Positions 1 through 9,488 of a DNA stretch of 64,000 nucleotides are shown one piece after another. A program made the translations under genes and the position numbers. How positions within the stretch are numbered: position 1 is the first letter of the stretch; each line of letters begins with the position of its first letter. Below the pieces are notes generated by a model that had not been told where the DNA came from, did not search any database, and was given only the letters and a program-made list of their open reading frames with translations. Source of the DNA: Pelagibacterium xiamenense (lineage in GTDB: Bacteria; Pseudomonadota; Alphaproteobacteria; Rhizobiales; Devosiaceae); the NCBI RefSeq assembly GCF_021166475.1, contig NZ_JAJOYS010000001.1, forward strand, positions 682,001 through 746,000. The letters run 5' to 3'.

Positions 1-156
1 GCCGATGTCGACGCGGCGGAAAATTACTACCGCACCAGCGTCTACCGCTTCGTCTCGGGCGAATGGTCGATGGACCAGTGGGACCAGTACGTCCAGGGCT
101 GGTACGACGCAGGCGGCCAGCGATTGACCGAACACGCAAGGACCGTGCTTCCATGA
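1..156 (+). CDS. C-terminal end of an extracellular solute-binding protein (partial)
   Basis: This is the last 51 codons of a gene that begins before the window, read in frame 1 to a TGA at 154-156. The tail contains FVSGEWSMDQWDQYVQGW followed by a short helix. That resembles the C-terminus of LipO/LplA-type (CUT1) sugar-binding lipoproteins, which often end with a segment like WDxYVxxL. The stop overlaps the ATG of the next gene by 4 bases (ATGA), so it lies in the same operon. The family call is an inference from a short piece. If correct, the permeases of this transporter lie upstream of the window and the ATPase at 3491-4555 may energise it. Confidence 0.55.
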   Translation, partial: ADVDAAENYYRTSVYRFVSGEWSMDQWDQYVQGWYDAGGQRLTEHARTVLP

Positions 157-1355
157 CGACAACGGCAAAATCGGACCCGTCCTTTTCCGGGCGGGTCCGG
201 GGCCTCCTCCATGGCGTCGCTTTCGGCGACGCCATGGGGGCGCCCGTCGAAAAGCTCTCGCCGGGCGAGATCGAGACGCTCTATGGGCGAGTAACCTCGC
301 TCGACAACAAGTGGCATCGCACCAGCCGCGATCCGGCGGCGGGCAAGGGGCGCGTGCGCGGCAACGGGATCGTCACCGACGATACGCTCATGACGCTTTG
401 CCTGATGGCGGTCTACAATGAAACCGGGCGGCATCTCGATGCCTGGGACATGGCCGACGGCATGGTTCGCCAGATCGCATGGGTGCCGCGCTATGTGCCC
501 GAGCTTCAGCGCGAATGTGCGCTGCTCGAGCGGCTGTTCTATCCCGAAAAATGGATTTTCCAACGCCATCAATTGGCCTCCTGCGATCCCCGCCAGGGCG
601 GGATCGGCAACATGGTCAATTGCGGGGCGGCGATGTACATCGCGCCGGTGGGCGTGGTGAACGCCTGCGATCCGCAAGGGGCCTACGACGAGGCCATTGC
701 CTTTGCGGGCGGACACCAGCAGAGCTACGGGCTCGAAGCCGCGGGCGTTCTGGCGGCGGCAATCGCTGCGGCGTTTGTGCCGGGAACGAGTGTGGCACAA
801 ATCGTTGCGACCGCGCACGCGCTCGCCAAGGACGGAACGCGCAAGGCGATCGCCGAGATCGCCGAAGCCGCCGAAAAACTGCGCGACAGGGGTGCGGGTT
901 ATCCCGAGATCGTCGAGACCTTCCACGCGCGGATTGCCAAATTCTCTCCGCTTGGGGACGATCTCGACCACACCGCGGCAAAGGCGGGCAAGGCGACGCC
1001 GAATTACCAGCCCTCCCGGTTCCTCTCGATCGAGGAACTGCCGTTGGCGCTCGGCTTCTGCATCACCGCCGAGGGTGATTTCCGCAAGGCAATCGAGGAC
1101 GGCATCAATTCCGGACGCGATACCGATTCCATTGGCGTGATGGCCGGGGCGATCCTCGGCGCCATGCATGGAGACGCGGTAGTCGACAAGGCCGAAGCCG
1201 AACAGCTCGACAGCGTCAACAAATTCGACCTTGCCGAGGAGGCAAGGCGCTTCGCGCGCACCGCCGAAGCGATTTTCGATGCCGACCGCCGCCGGCGCGG
1301 TGCCATCGACAGCCATCGCGCGGCGCTTGCGGGCGCCGGCGTGCCGGCACAATAA
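153..1355 (+). CDS. ADP-ribosylglycohydrolase family protein (DraG-like)
   Basis: 400 aa enzyme of the ADP-ribosylglycohydrolase (ADPRGH/DraG) fold, which hydrolyses N- or O-glycosidic bonds of ADP-ribose-type substrates using two Mg2+ ions. The N-terminal GVAFGDAMGAP, a TDDT metal-binding motif near residue 76 and a C-terminal GRDTDSIG motif are all present, so it should be active. The start at 153 overlaps the upstream stop (ATGA); an in-frame ATG at 63 lies inside the previous gene and is rejected. It sits in a transport/CoA-metabolism operon with a second family member downstream, so a small-molecule glycoside is a likelier substrate than an ADP-ribosylated protein. That last point is inference. 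Confidence 0.88.
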   Translation: MTTTAKSDPSFSGRVRGLLHGVAFGDAMGAPVEKLSPGEIETLYGRVTSLDNKWHRTSRDPAAGKGRVRGNGIVTDDTLMTLCLMAVYNETGRHLDAWDMADGMVRQIAWVPRYVPELQRECALLERLFYPEKWIFQRHQLASCDPRQGGIGNMVNCGAAMYIAPVGVVNACDPQGAYDEAIAFAGGHQQSYGLEAAGVLAAAIAAAFVPGTSVAQIVATAHALAKDGTRKAIAEIAEAAEKLRDRGAGYPEIVETFHARIAKFSPLGDDLDHTAAKAGKATPNYQPSRFLSIEELPLALGFCITAEGDFRKAIEDGINSGRDTDSIGVMAGAILGAMHGDAVVDKAEAEQLDSVNKFDLAEEARRFARTAEAIFDADRRRRGAIDSHRAALAGAGVPAQ

Positions 1356-1377
1356 CCTGGAACATATCGGACCTTTC

Positions 1378-3477
1378 ATGCTCCCCACCTCCGACATTCT
1401 CTTCCGCATCTATTCGGGCTTTATCGGCAAGGCCATCGGCGTGCGCCTCGGTGCGCCGGTCGAGCCGACGATCTGGTCCTATGAGCGCATCCGCGACACC
1501 TATGGCGAAGTGACGGGCTATCTGCGCGATTTCACGAATTTTGCCGCCGACGACGACACCAACGGCCCGGTCTATTTCATCCGCGCGATGCGGGATTATC
1601 AGTTGCGGCCGACCGCGAACGAGGTCGCCAGGACCTGGCTCAACTATGCCGCCGAGGGTCATGGCATGTACTGGTGGGGCGGGTATGGGCGCTCGACCGA
1701 GCACACGGCCTATCTCAATCTGCGCGCCGGTATCGAGGCGCCACAGTCGGGATCGATTGCACAGAATGGCGCGGCGGTTGCCGAGCAGATCGGCGGGCAG
1801 ATCTTCATCGACAGCTGGGGCTGGGTGAACCCCGGCAATCCCCAGCGTGCCGCCGAGATGTCCGCGACCGCGGCGAGCGTGGCGCACGATGGGGAAGGGC
1901 TCAACGGCGCGCGGTTCGTCGCGGCGATGATCGCGGCGGCGTTCGAGGCCCGGTCTGTGGACGCGCTGTTCGAGGCCGGGCTTGCGGCCATTCCGGCGAA
2001 TTCGACCTATGCCGCCGTCGTCAACGCCGTGCGCGCGCAGCGCATGACCACGCCGGAAGATTGGCGCGCGTGCCGCGATATGCTGACGCGCGATTGGGGC
2101 TACGACCGCTATCCCGGCGTTTGCCATATCATCCCCAACGCGGGCGTTCTGGCGCTTGCGATCGCCTATGGCGAGGGGGATTTGTGCCGCACCGTCGAAA
2201 TCGCGACGATGTGCGGGTGGGATACCGACTGCAATGCGGGCAATGCCGGTGCGATCATCGGGACGTTTCAGGGCGTCACCGCTGCCTGGGACAAGTACCG
2301 CAAGCCCATCAACGATATGCTGGTGACATCCGGGGTGACCGGCGCGCTCAATATCGTCGACATCCCCACCTTTGCGCGCGAATTGACGACGCTTGCGTTG
2401 CAGCTCGATGGCCGCGATGCGCCCGCCGAATGGGTGCTCGACATGACCCGTCGCGGCGTGCGTTTCGACTTCGCACTGCCCGGATCGACGCACGGCTTCA
2501 GGACGGCGGGGACCAACCAGCTCGAACTGGGCTGGACCGATATCGAAACGCTGGGGGGGACCAAAGGCGCGCTCGAAATTCTCATAGACCGGTTCGAACG
2601 GGGACAGAGCGGCAACGTTTTCTGGAAGCCGTTCTACCGGAAGGCCGATTTCGACGACGAACGCTACCGCCCGATGTTCTCGCCGCTCGTGGCGGCCGGG
2701 CAGACCGTGGCGTTCGACCTTTTCCTCGAGCCCTGGGAGGGCGACGGGCATTTGCGGGTCGTGCCCTATGTGCGGCGGACGATGAGCAAAACCATCGAGG
2801 AGGTTGGCGCCTGGACGCAACCGGAGGCCGGAAAGTGGACATCGGTATCCTTCACAGTGCCTGAGGCCGATGGCGAGGCGGTCGACGAGATCGGTGTGCG
2901 GATCGAATATTTCGGGCGGATGAAATTTCTCGGCAAGCTGCACCTCGCCGATTTCGAGGTGTCCGGCGCCGGGCATACGCGGATCGATCCGGCCAATGAA
3001 GTCGAGGAATGGGAGGCGATCTCGCGGTTCACGTGGAACCGGGGATACTGGAAGCTCGAAGACGGCCGGATCACCGGGCTGACGGCGGCCGATGCCGACA
3101 TCTGGACCGGGCATCTTTACGCCCGGGATTTGACCATGCGGGCCGATATCCGGCCCGAGGCCGGGACCTCGCATCTTGTGACGGTGCGCGCGCAGGGAAC
3201 GGGCAGATTTTACGCTGTGGGCTTTGAGAACGGCAGGGCGGTGATCCTCAAGGAGGATTTCGGAACGACTGTGCTGGCGGAGGTGGACTTCCCTGTCGAG
3301 CGCGGCCGCAGCTACGCGGTTGAAGCCACAGTGCAAGGCGATGCGATCCGCTTTGCGGTCGATGGAAAACCGCTGCTCGACGCACGCGACGACAGCTTCG
3401 CCTTCGGCCAGTGCGGCATCCGCATGGGTGCGCCCGGCCGGATTTCGGTTGGCGTTATCGAAATAAACGAGCTCTAG
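1378..3477 (+). CDS. Large ADP-ribosylglycohydrolase fused to a C-terminal beta-rich domain
   Basis: 699 aa. Residues about 1-350 are a second ADP-ribosylglycohydrolase domain: [14 protein letters not shown] near the N-terminus, an ADDDTN metal motif near residue 60 and [13 protein letters not shown] near residue 280. The remaining 350 or so residues are rich in predicted beta strands and end in a LamG/concanavalin-like pattern ([11 protein letters not shown], then [12 protein letters not shown]), which suggests a sugar-binding or accessory jelly-roll module. ATG at 1378 lies 22 bp after the preceding stop. No signal peptide is seen, so it is probably cytoplasmic. Family members with such a long C-terminal extension are less typical than the roughly 300 aa enzymes. 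Substrate unknown. Confidence 0.82.
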   Translation: MLPTSDILFRIYSGFIGKAIGVRLGAPVEPTIWSYERIRDTYGEVTGYLRDFTNFAADDDTNGPVYFIRAMRDYQLRPTANEVARTWLNYAAEGHGMYWWGGYGRSTEHTAYLNLRAGIEAPQSGSIAQNGAAVAEQIGGQIFIDSWGWVNPGNPQRAAEMSATAASVAHDGEGLNGARFVAAMIAAAFEARSVDALFEAGLAAIPANSTYAAVVNAVRAQRMTTPEDWRACRDMLTRDWGYDRYPGVCHIIPNAGVLALAIAYGEGDLCRTVEIATMCGWDTDCNAGNAGAIIGTFQGVTAAWDKYRKPINDMLVTSGVTGALNIVDIPTFARELTTLALQLDGRDAPAEWVLDMTRRGVRFDFALPGSTHGFRTAGTNQLELGWTDIETLGGTKGALEILIDRFERGQSGNVFWKPFYRKADFDDERYRPMFSPLVAAGQTVAFDLFLEPWEGDGHLRVVPYVRRTMSKTIEEVGAWTQPEAGKWTSVSFTVPEADGEAVDEIGVRIEYFGRMKFLGKLHLADFEVSGAGHTRIDPANEVEEWEAISRFTWNRGYWKLEDGRITGLTAADADIWTGHLYARDLTMRADIRPEAGTSHLVTVRAQGTGRFYAVGFENGRAVILKEDFGTTVLAEVDFPVERGRSYAVEATVQGDAIRFAVDGKPLLDARDDSFAFGQCGIRMGAPGRISVGVIEINEL

Positions 3478-3490
3478 GGAGGAGCACGCC

Positions 3491-4555
3491 ATGTCGCAGA
3501 TCACGCTCAATGGCGTTTTTAAGCGCTACGGCCAGGTGCCGGTTTTGAACGACATCTCGCTCGAAATCGGAGAGGGCGAATTCATCGTGCTCGTGGGACC
3601 CTCGGGCTGCGGGAAATCGACGTTGTTGCGCATGATCGCGGGGCTCGAGGATATCACCGCCGGCGCCGTCGCCATCGGCGGCAAGGTGGTGAACGCCATG
3701 CCGGCGAAACAGCGCGATCTCGCTATGGTCTTCCAGTCCTACGCGCTTTATCCGCACATGAAGGTCGCCGACAATATGAGCTTTGCCCTGAAGCTCTCGG
3801 GGCAACCCAAGGCGGAGATCGAAAAGCGCGTCAAAGAGGCGGCGACGATCCTGGGGCTCGAAAATCTTCTCGAGAGGTTGCCGCGCGAACTTTCGGGAGG
3901 GCAGCGCCAGCGCGTCGCGATGGGGCGCGCCATCGTGCGCAACCCGACGGCGTTCCTGTTTGACGAGCCGCTCTCGAACCTCGATGCGAAACTCCGGGTG
4001 AAGATGCGCGGGGAGATCAAAAAGCTCCATCAGCGGTTGGGCAAGACCATGATCTACGTCACCCACGACCAGACCGAGGCCATGACGCTCGCGGACCGGA
4101 TCGTCGTGCTCAACGATGGCGAAATCGCGCAGCTGGGGACGCCGATGGAGGTTTACGGCAATCCCGCCAACACGTTCGTGGCCGGGTTCATCGGGTCGCC
4201 CGAGATCAATCTTTTGCCTGCGACCGTACTGGGGAGCGGTGCGGCTGAAGTGAAGCTCGCGGACGGCACGCGGGTGCCGCTCGGCGCGCCGGCCGGTCTG
4301 GTCGAGGGCACGCGGGTGACGTACGGGATCAGGCCGCAGCATTTTGCGCTCGATGAGACCGGCATGCCTGCCGAGATCGTCTTGGTCGAGCCGACCGGCG
4401 AGGATCAGGAATTGATGATCCGGCTCGGCACGCAGGAGGTTTCGATGGTGGTGCACAACCACGCGCCGTTCGCGCCGGGCGACAGGATTGCCGTGCGGCC
4501 CGAGGCGGACAAGGCGGTGCTGTTCGACGCCGGAACCGGCGCGCGGCTGCATTGA
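3491..4555 (+). CDS. Sugar ABC transporter ATP-binding protein (UgpC/MsmK type)
   Basis: 354 aa CUT1 ATPase. It has Walker [10 protein letters not shown] (near residue 36), Q-loop [10 protein letters not shown], signature [14 protein letters not shown], Walker B FLFDEP and the H-loop in YVTHDQTEA, followed by a C-terminal TOBE/OB regulatory domain. It drives import of a carbohydrate or related solute by paired permeases. No permeases follow it, so it presumably serves those upstream of the window together with the binding protein ending at 156. An AGGGAGGAGC SD precedes the ATG. Its stop overlaps the next start (TGATG). Confidence 0.93.
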   Translation: MSQITLNGVFKRYGQVPVLNDISLEIGEGEFIVLVGPSGCGKSTLLRMIAGLEDITAGAVAIGGKVVNAMPAKQRDLAMVFQSYALYPHMKVADNMSFALKLSGQPKAEIEKRVKEAATILGLENLLERLPRELSGGQRQRVAMGRAIVRNPTAFLFDEPLSNLDAKLRVKMRGEIKKLHQRLGKTMIYVTHDQTEAMTLADRIVVLNDGEIAQLGTPMEVYGNPANTFVAGFIGSPEINLLPATVLGSGAAEVKLADGTRVPLGAPAGLVEGTRVTYGIRPQHFALDETGMPAEIVLVEPTGEDQELMIRLGTQEVSMVVHNHAPFAPGDRIAVRPEADKAVLFDAGTGARLH

Positions 4556-5772
4556 TGACGGCCGCCGCGACACCGCGCGCATTCGATCCCGAGGCTCGGG
4601 GTCCGCTGTCGGGGGTGAAGGTCATAGACCTCTCACGGCTCGTGGCGGGCAACATGCTTTCGCTGCAGTTGGGGGATTTCGGCGCCGACGTGATCAAGAT
4701 CGAACCGCCCGCGGGCGATCCCTTGCGGGCGTGGAAGGATGGTGGATCGTCGTTCTACTGGAAGGTCTACGGGCGCAACAAGCGTTCGGTGGTGCTCGAC
4801 CTGCGACGTCCCCCCGCGATGGAGGCGCTCTGGGCGCTGATCGAGACAGCCGATGTGCTGATCGAGAACTATCGGCCCGGCACGCTCGAAAAGATGGGGC
4901 TGGCGCCCGAGGCGCTGCATGCGCGCAATCCGGGGTTGATTGTGGTGCGGGTTTCGGGGTTCGGCCAGACGGGGCCTTATGCGCACCTCCCGGGGTTCGG
5001 AACGATCGTCGAGGCGATGAGCGGGTATGCTTACCGTACCGGCTTTCCCGACCGCGAGCCGATCCTGCCGCCCCTGGCACTCGCCGACATGATCGCGGGG
5101 ATCTATGGCGCATCGGCGACCGCGACGGCGCTTCTGGCGCGCGAGACGGGACGGGCGAACGGGCAGGTGATCGATCTTTCGCTGCTCGAACCGATCTTTT
5201 CGGTACTCGGGCCGGAGGCAGCGATTTTCCGGCATACCGGACAGGTCAAGGAGCGGATCGGATCGGCGTCCAATACCTCGTGTCCGCGCAATGTCTATGT
5301 GTGCGCCGACGGGAAATATCTCGCGCTCTCGGGCTCGACCCAGAGCGTGGCGGAGCGGATATTCCGGGTGATCGGGCGCCCGGACATGATCGACGATCCG
5401 CGCTTTGCGACAAACTCGGACCGGATCAAACATCGCGACCTGGTGGATGCAGCGATTGGCGGGTGGTTCGCCAGCCATGAGAGCGCCGAGGCACTGGAGA
5501 TCATGCGCGCGGCGGGGGCAACGGTGGGGCCGATCTATTCGATTGCCGACGCATATGAGGACGATCACTTCCGCGGGCGCGAGGTGTTTGTCGATCTCGA
5601 GGACGCTCAATTCGGCGCGATGCCGATGCACAATATCGTGCCGCGCCTGTCCCAGACGCCGGGCGGTTTCTATCGGCCTGCGCCGGAGCTCGGAGCGGAT
5701 GGCGAGGCGGTTCTGGCCGAAGCGGGACTGGGTGCGCAAGCGATTGCCGCTGCGTTGGAGAACAAGCGATGA
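4555..5772 (+). CDS. CaiB/BaiF (type III) CoA-transferase
   Basis: 405 aa family III CoA-transferase, which moves CoA between carboxylic acids through an enzyme-bound aspartyl anhydride. The N-terminus has GVKVIDLSRLVAG and the GADVIKIEPP motif. The likely catalytic aspartate is D179 in LADMIAGIYGA. ATG at 4555 overlaps the ATPase stop; a TTG three bases upstream is also in frame but unlikely. With the CitE-like lyase that follows it could activate and then cleave a C4-C6 acid, as the CoA-transferase plus CoA-lyase pairs of itaconate or malate-type pathways do. The actual substrate is unknown. Confidence 0.92.
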   Translation: MTAAATPRAFDPEARGPLSGVKVIDLSRLVAGNMLSLQLGDFGADVIKIEPPAGDPLRAWKDGGSSFYWKVYGRNKRSVVLDLRRPPAMEALWALIETADVLIENYRPGTLEKMGLAPEALHARNPGLIVVRVSGFGQTGPYAHLPGFGTIVEAMSGYAYRTGFPDREPILPPLALADMIAGIYGASATATALLARETGRANGQVIDLSLLEPIFSVLGPEAAIFRHTGQVKERIGSASNTSCPRNVYVCADGKYLALSGSTQSVAERIFRVIGRPDMIDDPRFATNSDRIKHRDLVDAAIGGWFASHESAEALEIMRAAGATVGPIYSIADAYEDDHFRGREVFVDLEDAQFGAMPMHNIVPRLSQTPGGFYRPAPELGADGEAVLAEAGLGAQAIAAALENKR

Positions 5773-6599
5773 GGCTGCGATCGCTGCTCTATGTGCCGGC
5801 GGACAATGACCGGTTCATCGCCAGGGCGCATGAGCGCGGGGCGGACGCGGTGATCCTGGACCTCGAGGACGCCGTGAAGCCCGAAGCCAAGGACAAGGCG
5901 CGGGCGGGGCTCGGCGATGCGGTCGCGCAGGTGGGCCAGGCCGGAGCGCGGGTGTTCGTGCGGATCAACGGCGATCTCGACACCGCGCGGCTGGACGCCG
6001 AGGCCGCGCACCGGGCCGGGGCGTTCGGGCTCTACGTCGCCAAGGCGGATGCGGCCAAGCTCGATGCGCTCGATGCGTTTCTGACCGAAATCGGCGGCGA
6101 ACACGATCCGCTGTGCTTCGTGCCGCTCATCGAGGATCCCGCGGGGCTCCTGAACGCTGCCGGGATCGCGCGGCAGAAACGGGTGATCGCGCTTACGGCG
6201 GGCGGCGAGGACATCGCTGCGGCGCTCGGCGCGGAGCCGGACGCCGAAACGCTCAAGCTGCCCAAGCTGCTGATCCACTATGCCGCCAAGGCGCATGGAC
6301 TGCTCTCGTTCGGGCTGTTCCGCTCGACGGCGGCCTACGGCGATCTCGATGCGCTCGAAGCGGCGGCGCGCGAGGCGCGGCGGCACGGGTTCGACGGGGC
6401 GAGCTGCGTGCACCCCTCGGCGGTCGAAATCCTCAACCGTGCCTTCGCGCCGAGTGCCGGTGAGATCGCGTGGGCCAAGCGGGTGCTGGCCGCCGCGGAT
6501 ACGGCCGCGGGCGGCGCTTTCGCGCTCGACGGACAGATGATCGACGCTCCGGTGATCCAGCGGGCGCGGGCGATACTGGAGCAGGGCGGAGAGGCTTAG
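5769..6599 (+). CDS. HpcH/HpaI aldolase / citrate lyase beta (CitE-like) CoA-ester lyase
   Basis: 276 aa TIM-barrel lyase of the CitE/malyl-CoA lyase family. It has LYVPADNDRFIARA at the start, ILDLEDAV (metal/carboxylate-binding), VRING and PLIEDPAG. Such enzymes cleave citryl-, malyl- or citramalyl-CoA type esters to a 2-oxoacid plus an acyl-CoA. The ATG overlaps the CoA-transferase stop by 4 bp, so the two are translationally coupled and probably act in sequence. Its TAG stop interleaves with the stop codon of the convergent LacI gene (4-bp overlap). The exact CoA ester is not predictable from sequence. Confidence 0.9.
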   Translation: MRLRSLLYVPADNDRFIARAHERGADAVILDLEDAVKPEAKDKARAGLGDAVAQVGQAGARVFVRINGDLDTARLDAEAAHRAGAFGLYVAKADAAKLDALDAFLTEIGGEHDPLCFVPLIEDPAGLLNAAGIARQKRVIALTAGGEDIAAALGAEPDAETLKLPKLLIHYAAKAHGLLSFGLFRSTAAYGDLDALEAAAREARRHGFDGASCVHPSAVEILNRAFAPSAGEIAWAKRVLAAADTAAGGAFALDGQMIDAPVIQRARAILEQGGEA

Positions 6600-7612
6600 C
6601 GTTTCGGCGCCGGCGCGGTCGATTCGCGCAGCACGAGCTCCACGGGCCAAAGCTCGTTGATGTCCTCAGGCGGCCGGCCGGCGAGAATTTCGAGCGCCAG
6701 CTCGGCGATGCGTATGCCAGCGGCGCGCATGGACGAGCGTGTGGTGGAGATCGCCGGGACCATCGCAGAGGCGTTGAGGTAGGGGAACTCGTCGTCATGC
6801 GCGATGAGCGACACGTCGCGGCCCAGCTCGAGCCCGTGCGAGCGTACGGCGCGGAAGATACCGAGAGCTGTCATCATCGAGCCCGCGAGGAAGGCGGTCG
6901 GCGGGTCGGGCAGATCGAGGAGCGCATTGGCGAAGCGGAAGCCCTGCTCGTCCGAAAAGATGCCGTAGCACATCAGTTCAGGGTCGCATGCGATATCGAA
7001 ATCGGCGAGAGCCTCACGGTAGCCGGCGTCCCGGTGCGCGACGTAGGATCGTCCCTTGGGGCCGCTGATATTGGCGATACGCCTGTGCCCGAGGCTGAGC
7101 AGTTCGGAGGTCGCCTGGCGGAACGCGCTTTCGTTGTCGATGTCGAGCCAGGCGTGCGGCGCGGCACCCTCGGACCGGCCGTGGACGATGAAGGGCATAT
7201 CCAGATCGTGCAGCAGATCGATACGCGGGTCGTCGGGCGTGGGGGAGTGCAGCACCATCGCATCGACCTTCTGGGAAGCCGCGAGACGCTTGTAGACGCC
7301 ATCCTCGTCGTGATCGGCTTCGAGCGGGCTCACGACGATATCGACCTCTTCGGGCGCGAGCCTTTGGCCCATGCCGATCAGGAATTCGCTCGCGTGCAGC
7401 TCGCCGCTCTTTTCAAGCACGAACCCGATTGCACCCGCGCGGCCGGTGGCCAGCCGCAGGGCGCTGGCGTTGGGGCGGTAGCCCGACCGCAAGGCGGCCT
7501 CGACGACCCGCGCGCGGGTTTCCTCGCTGACTTCGGGATAGCCGTTGAGCGCGCGGCTGACTGTGGTTTGCGAGAGGCCGAGCTGCGCTGCAAGGTCTTT
7601 GAGTTTTACCAT
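6596..7612 (-). CDS. LacI family transcriptional regulator
   Basis: 338 aa. The N-terminal DNA-binding segment VKLKDLAAQLGLSQTTVSRALNGYPEV (residues 2-26, with the hinge helix after about 50) is followed by a periplasmic-binding-like effector domain with the GHRRIANISG motif. Start chosen at 7612 because the HTH begins at residue 2; an ATG 13 codons upstream would add a non-conserved tail. It is convergent with the CoA-lyase gene and divergent from the sugar transporter at 8035, so it is the probable sugar-responsive repressor of that transporter and perhaps of the ADP-ribosylglycohydrolase operon. A matching palindrome lies at 7901-7912. Confidence 0.92.
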   Translation of the reverse strand: MVKLKDLAAQLGLSQTTVSRALNGYPEVSEETRARVVEAALRSGYRPNASALRLATGRAGAIGFVLEKSGELHASEFLIGMGQRLAPEEVDIVVSPLEADHDEDGVYKRLAASQKVDAMVLHSPTPDDPRIDLLHDLDMPFIVHGRSEGAAPHAWLDIDNESAFRQATSELLSLGHRRIANISGPKGRSYVAHRDAGYREALADFDIACDPELMCYGIFSDEQGFRFANALLDLPDPPTAFLAGSMMTALGIFRAVRSHGLELGRDVSLIAHDDEFPYLNASAMVPAISTTRSSMRAAGIRIAELALEILAGRPPEDINELWPVELVLRESTAPAPKR

Positions 7613-8034
7613 GTGTTTCGCCGGACGGCAGGCCCCGGAATTGCCTGCCAAAGAGTCATTTTTACAATTTTCGCGACTGCCATAGCATTATTTCTTTTCC
7701 AGATACACCGGCCCGAAGCCATGTAATCGGTCTCATTTCATACCGGGTGGTGTGAGCGATACCCACGTGTTGCGAAAAACGAACGTGATTTCAGAGGTAT
7801 ACGGGAAAAGATGACGGCGCGCTAATCGGGCTGTCCATCAAGTATAGAGGGGCCGTTCAAGTTGTATTGACAGGCCCTTGGCCTTCTGCCAGTTTCGCTT
7901 CAAAGCGCTTTGGAAACCCGTTTGATGAAGCTCGGGGCCGAAAGCCGCTTTGCAAGGGAGGAAATGGCGTCGGCGCATAGTGCGATTCCGGCGAACGGTC
8001 TTCCTTTGTATTTGATGATACCTGGGAGGACTTT
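7613..8034. promoter_or_regulatory. 422-bp divergent intergenic region with transporter promoter
   Basis: No gene is seen here. It holds a consensus -35 hexamer TTGACA at 7867-7872 with no good -10 after it, the LacI-type palindrome at 7901-7912, and a looser AAAGC-C-GCTTT repeat at 7941-7951. A 7-bp inverted repeat GGCAGGC/GCCTGCC lies within about 40 bp of the lacI-type start. The region should carry the promoters of both the regulator and the transporter. The -10 and transcription starts cannot be placed. Confidence 0.5.
7901..7912. promoter_or_regulatory. Candidate LacI-family operator CAAAGCGCTTTG
   Basis: A perfect 12-bp palindrome with a central GC step, the form typical of LacI/GalR operators, lying about 30 bp after the TTGACA -35 box and 122 bp before the binding-protein gene. 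A related 11-bp repeat with AAAGC/GCTTT half-sites sits at 7941-7951. The position fits repression by the divergent LacI protein. Confidence 0.55.
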
Positions 8035-9303
8035 ATGAAAACTTCTGCAATACTTGCCGGGCTGTTGTCGAGCGTCACGCTTTTCGTGGGCGCCGCCAGC
8101 GCTGCCAACCTGTCGATGGTCTCCGGCGACACCGGCAACGGGCTGGAATTCCTACGCGGCCAACTCGACCGTTTCGAGGCGGAGACCGGTCATACCGTCA
8201 CCATCGTGCCGATGCCCTCTTCGACGACGGACCAGTTCGGCCAGTACCGGCTCTGGCTCGCCGCGGGCAATTCCGACATCGACGTCTACCAGACCGACGT
8301 GATCTGGGCGCCGCAGCTCGCCGACCAGTTCCTCGATTTGACGGAAGCCGCCGCCGATGTCGTCGACGAGCACTTCCCCGCCATCATCGAATCCCAGACC
8401 GTCGACGGGCGCCTCGTCGCGTTGCCGGCCTTTACCGACGCGCCGGCGCTTTACTACCGCACCGACCTTCTCGAGAAATACGGCAAGGAGGTTCCCACGA
8501 CCTGGGCAGAGCTCGAAGCGACCGCCGCCGAGATCATGGAAGGCGAGCGTGCCGAGGGCAACGAGGACATGTGGGGTTTCGTCTTCCAGGGCAACGCATA
8601 TGAGGGTTTGACCTGCGACGCGCTCGAATGGGTGATGTCGAATGGCGGCGGGCAGATCGTCGAGCCCGATGGCACGATCTCGATCAATAACCCCCAGGCC
8701 GCCGCCGCCATCGACAGGGCTGCCGGCTGGGTCGGTACAATCGCGCCCGACGGCGTGCTGGCCTATATGGAAGAAGAAAGCCGCGGCGTCTGGCAGCTCG
8801 GCAACGCGGTCTTCATGCGCAACTGGCCCTACGCCTATGCGCTCGGCAACGGCGCGGATTCCGCGATTGCGGGGAATTTCGATGTGGCCCCTCTCCCCAT
8901 GGGCGACGGCGAGGGCGCACGCTCGGCGGCGACGCTGGGCGGCTGGAACGTCGCGGTCTCGAAATATTCGCAGAACCCCGACGCCGCAATAGAGCTGGCG
9001 CTGTTCCTGTCCTCCGCCGAGGTGCAGAAGGAACGCGCGATCAACCAGTCCAACCTTCCCACTATCCAGGCGCTTTACGACGACTCCGATATTGCCGCGG
9101 CCCAGCCGATCATCCCGCGCTGGAAAGAGGTCTTCGAAAACTCGGTTCCCCGGCCTTCGGCGCCGACCAAGACCGACTACAACGAGGTCTCGTCGCTCTT
9201 CTGGGGTGCCGTGCACGAAACGCTTTCGGGCAACGGCTCGGCGGCCGAAAATCTCGAAATCCTCGAGATCGACCTCGAGGATCTGCGGGGCGACGGCTGG
9301 TAG
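8035..9303 (+). CDS. Sugar ABC transporter substrate-binding protein (CUT1, ThuE/MalE-like)
   Basis: 422 aa periplasmic binding protein. A signal peptide with the cleavage pattern GAASA/AN ends near residue 23. The mature part has the family-1 solute-binding layout, with the DVYQTDVIWAPQLADQ segment common to the trehalose/maltose-type (ThuE) proteins of Rhizobiales. It is followed by two permeases and an ATPase in the order E-F-G-K and sits behind a LacI-type operator. The specificity (trehalose, maltose or sucrose like) is inferred from resemblance only. A GGGAGG SD lies about 10 bases before the ATG. Confidence 0.88.
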   Translation: MKTSAILAGLLSSVTLFVGAASAANLSMVSGDTGNGLEFLRGQLDRFEAETGHTVTIVPMPSSTTDQFGQYRLWLAAGNSDIDVYQTDVIWAPQLADQFLDLTEAAADVVDEHFPAIIESQTVDGRLVALPAFTDAPALYYRTDLLEKYGKEVPTTWAELEATAAEIMEGERAEGNEDMWGFVFQGNAYEGLTCDALEWVMSNGGGQIVEPDGTISINNPQAAAAIDRAAGWVGTIAPDGVLAYMEEESRGVWQLGNAVFMRNWPYAYALGNGADSAIAGNFDVAPLPMGDGEGARSAATLGGWNVAVSKYSQNPDAAIELALFLSSAEVQKERAINQSNLPTIQALYDDSDIAAAQPIIPRWKEVFENSVPRPSAPTKTDYNEVSSLFWGAVHETLSGNGSAAENLEILEIDLEDLRGDGW

Positions 9304-9360
9304 TTCGCTGAAGGACCGAATGCTTATGTTTCGGCTTGTGCCGAATACCCCCGCCCCCAG

Positions 9361-9384
9361 CCCCTCCCCACAAAGGGGAGGGGG
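9361..9384. repeat. GC-rich palindrome (REP-like / mRNA-stabilising hairpin)
   Basis: CCCCTCCCC-ACAAA-GGGGAGGGG forms a perfect 9-bp stem with a 5-nt loop in the gap between the binding protein and the first permease. It resembles short dispersed palindromes common between genes in Rhizobiales. No U-tract follows, so it is not a classic terminator. It may protect the binding-protein mRNA 3' end or attenuate readthrough. I found no second copy in this window. Confidence 0.6.
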
Positions 9385-9488
9385 CGGAAGCGAAACCAGG
9401 GCGTTCGGTCCGATCTTGAAATGGTGCCTATCGGTGCGCGCAGGTCGCGCGCGCACCGCTACTCCAAATTGCAGAGGAACCAATCGAC

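Noticed and set aside
1216-3510. Very long open frame on the minus strand opposite the second ADP-ribosylglycohydrolase; similar ones at 16251-17924 and 27583-29418
   Set aside because: They lie wholly opposite well-recognised genes, show no family motif, and are expected in GC-rich DNA with biased third positions.
4552-4554. TTG start for the CaiB gene
   Set aside because: It is in frame, but the ATG three bases later overlaps the upstream stop in the usual coupled manner.
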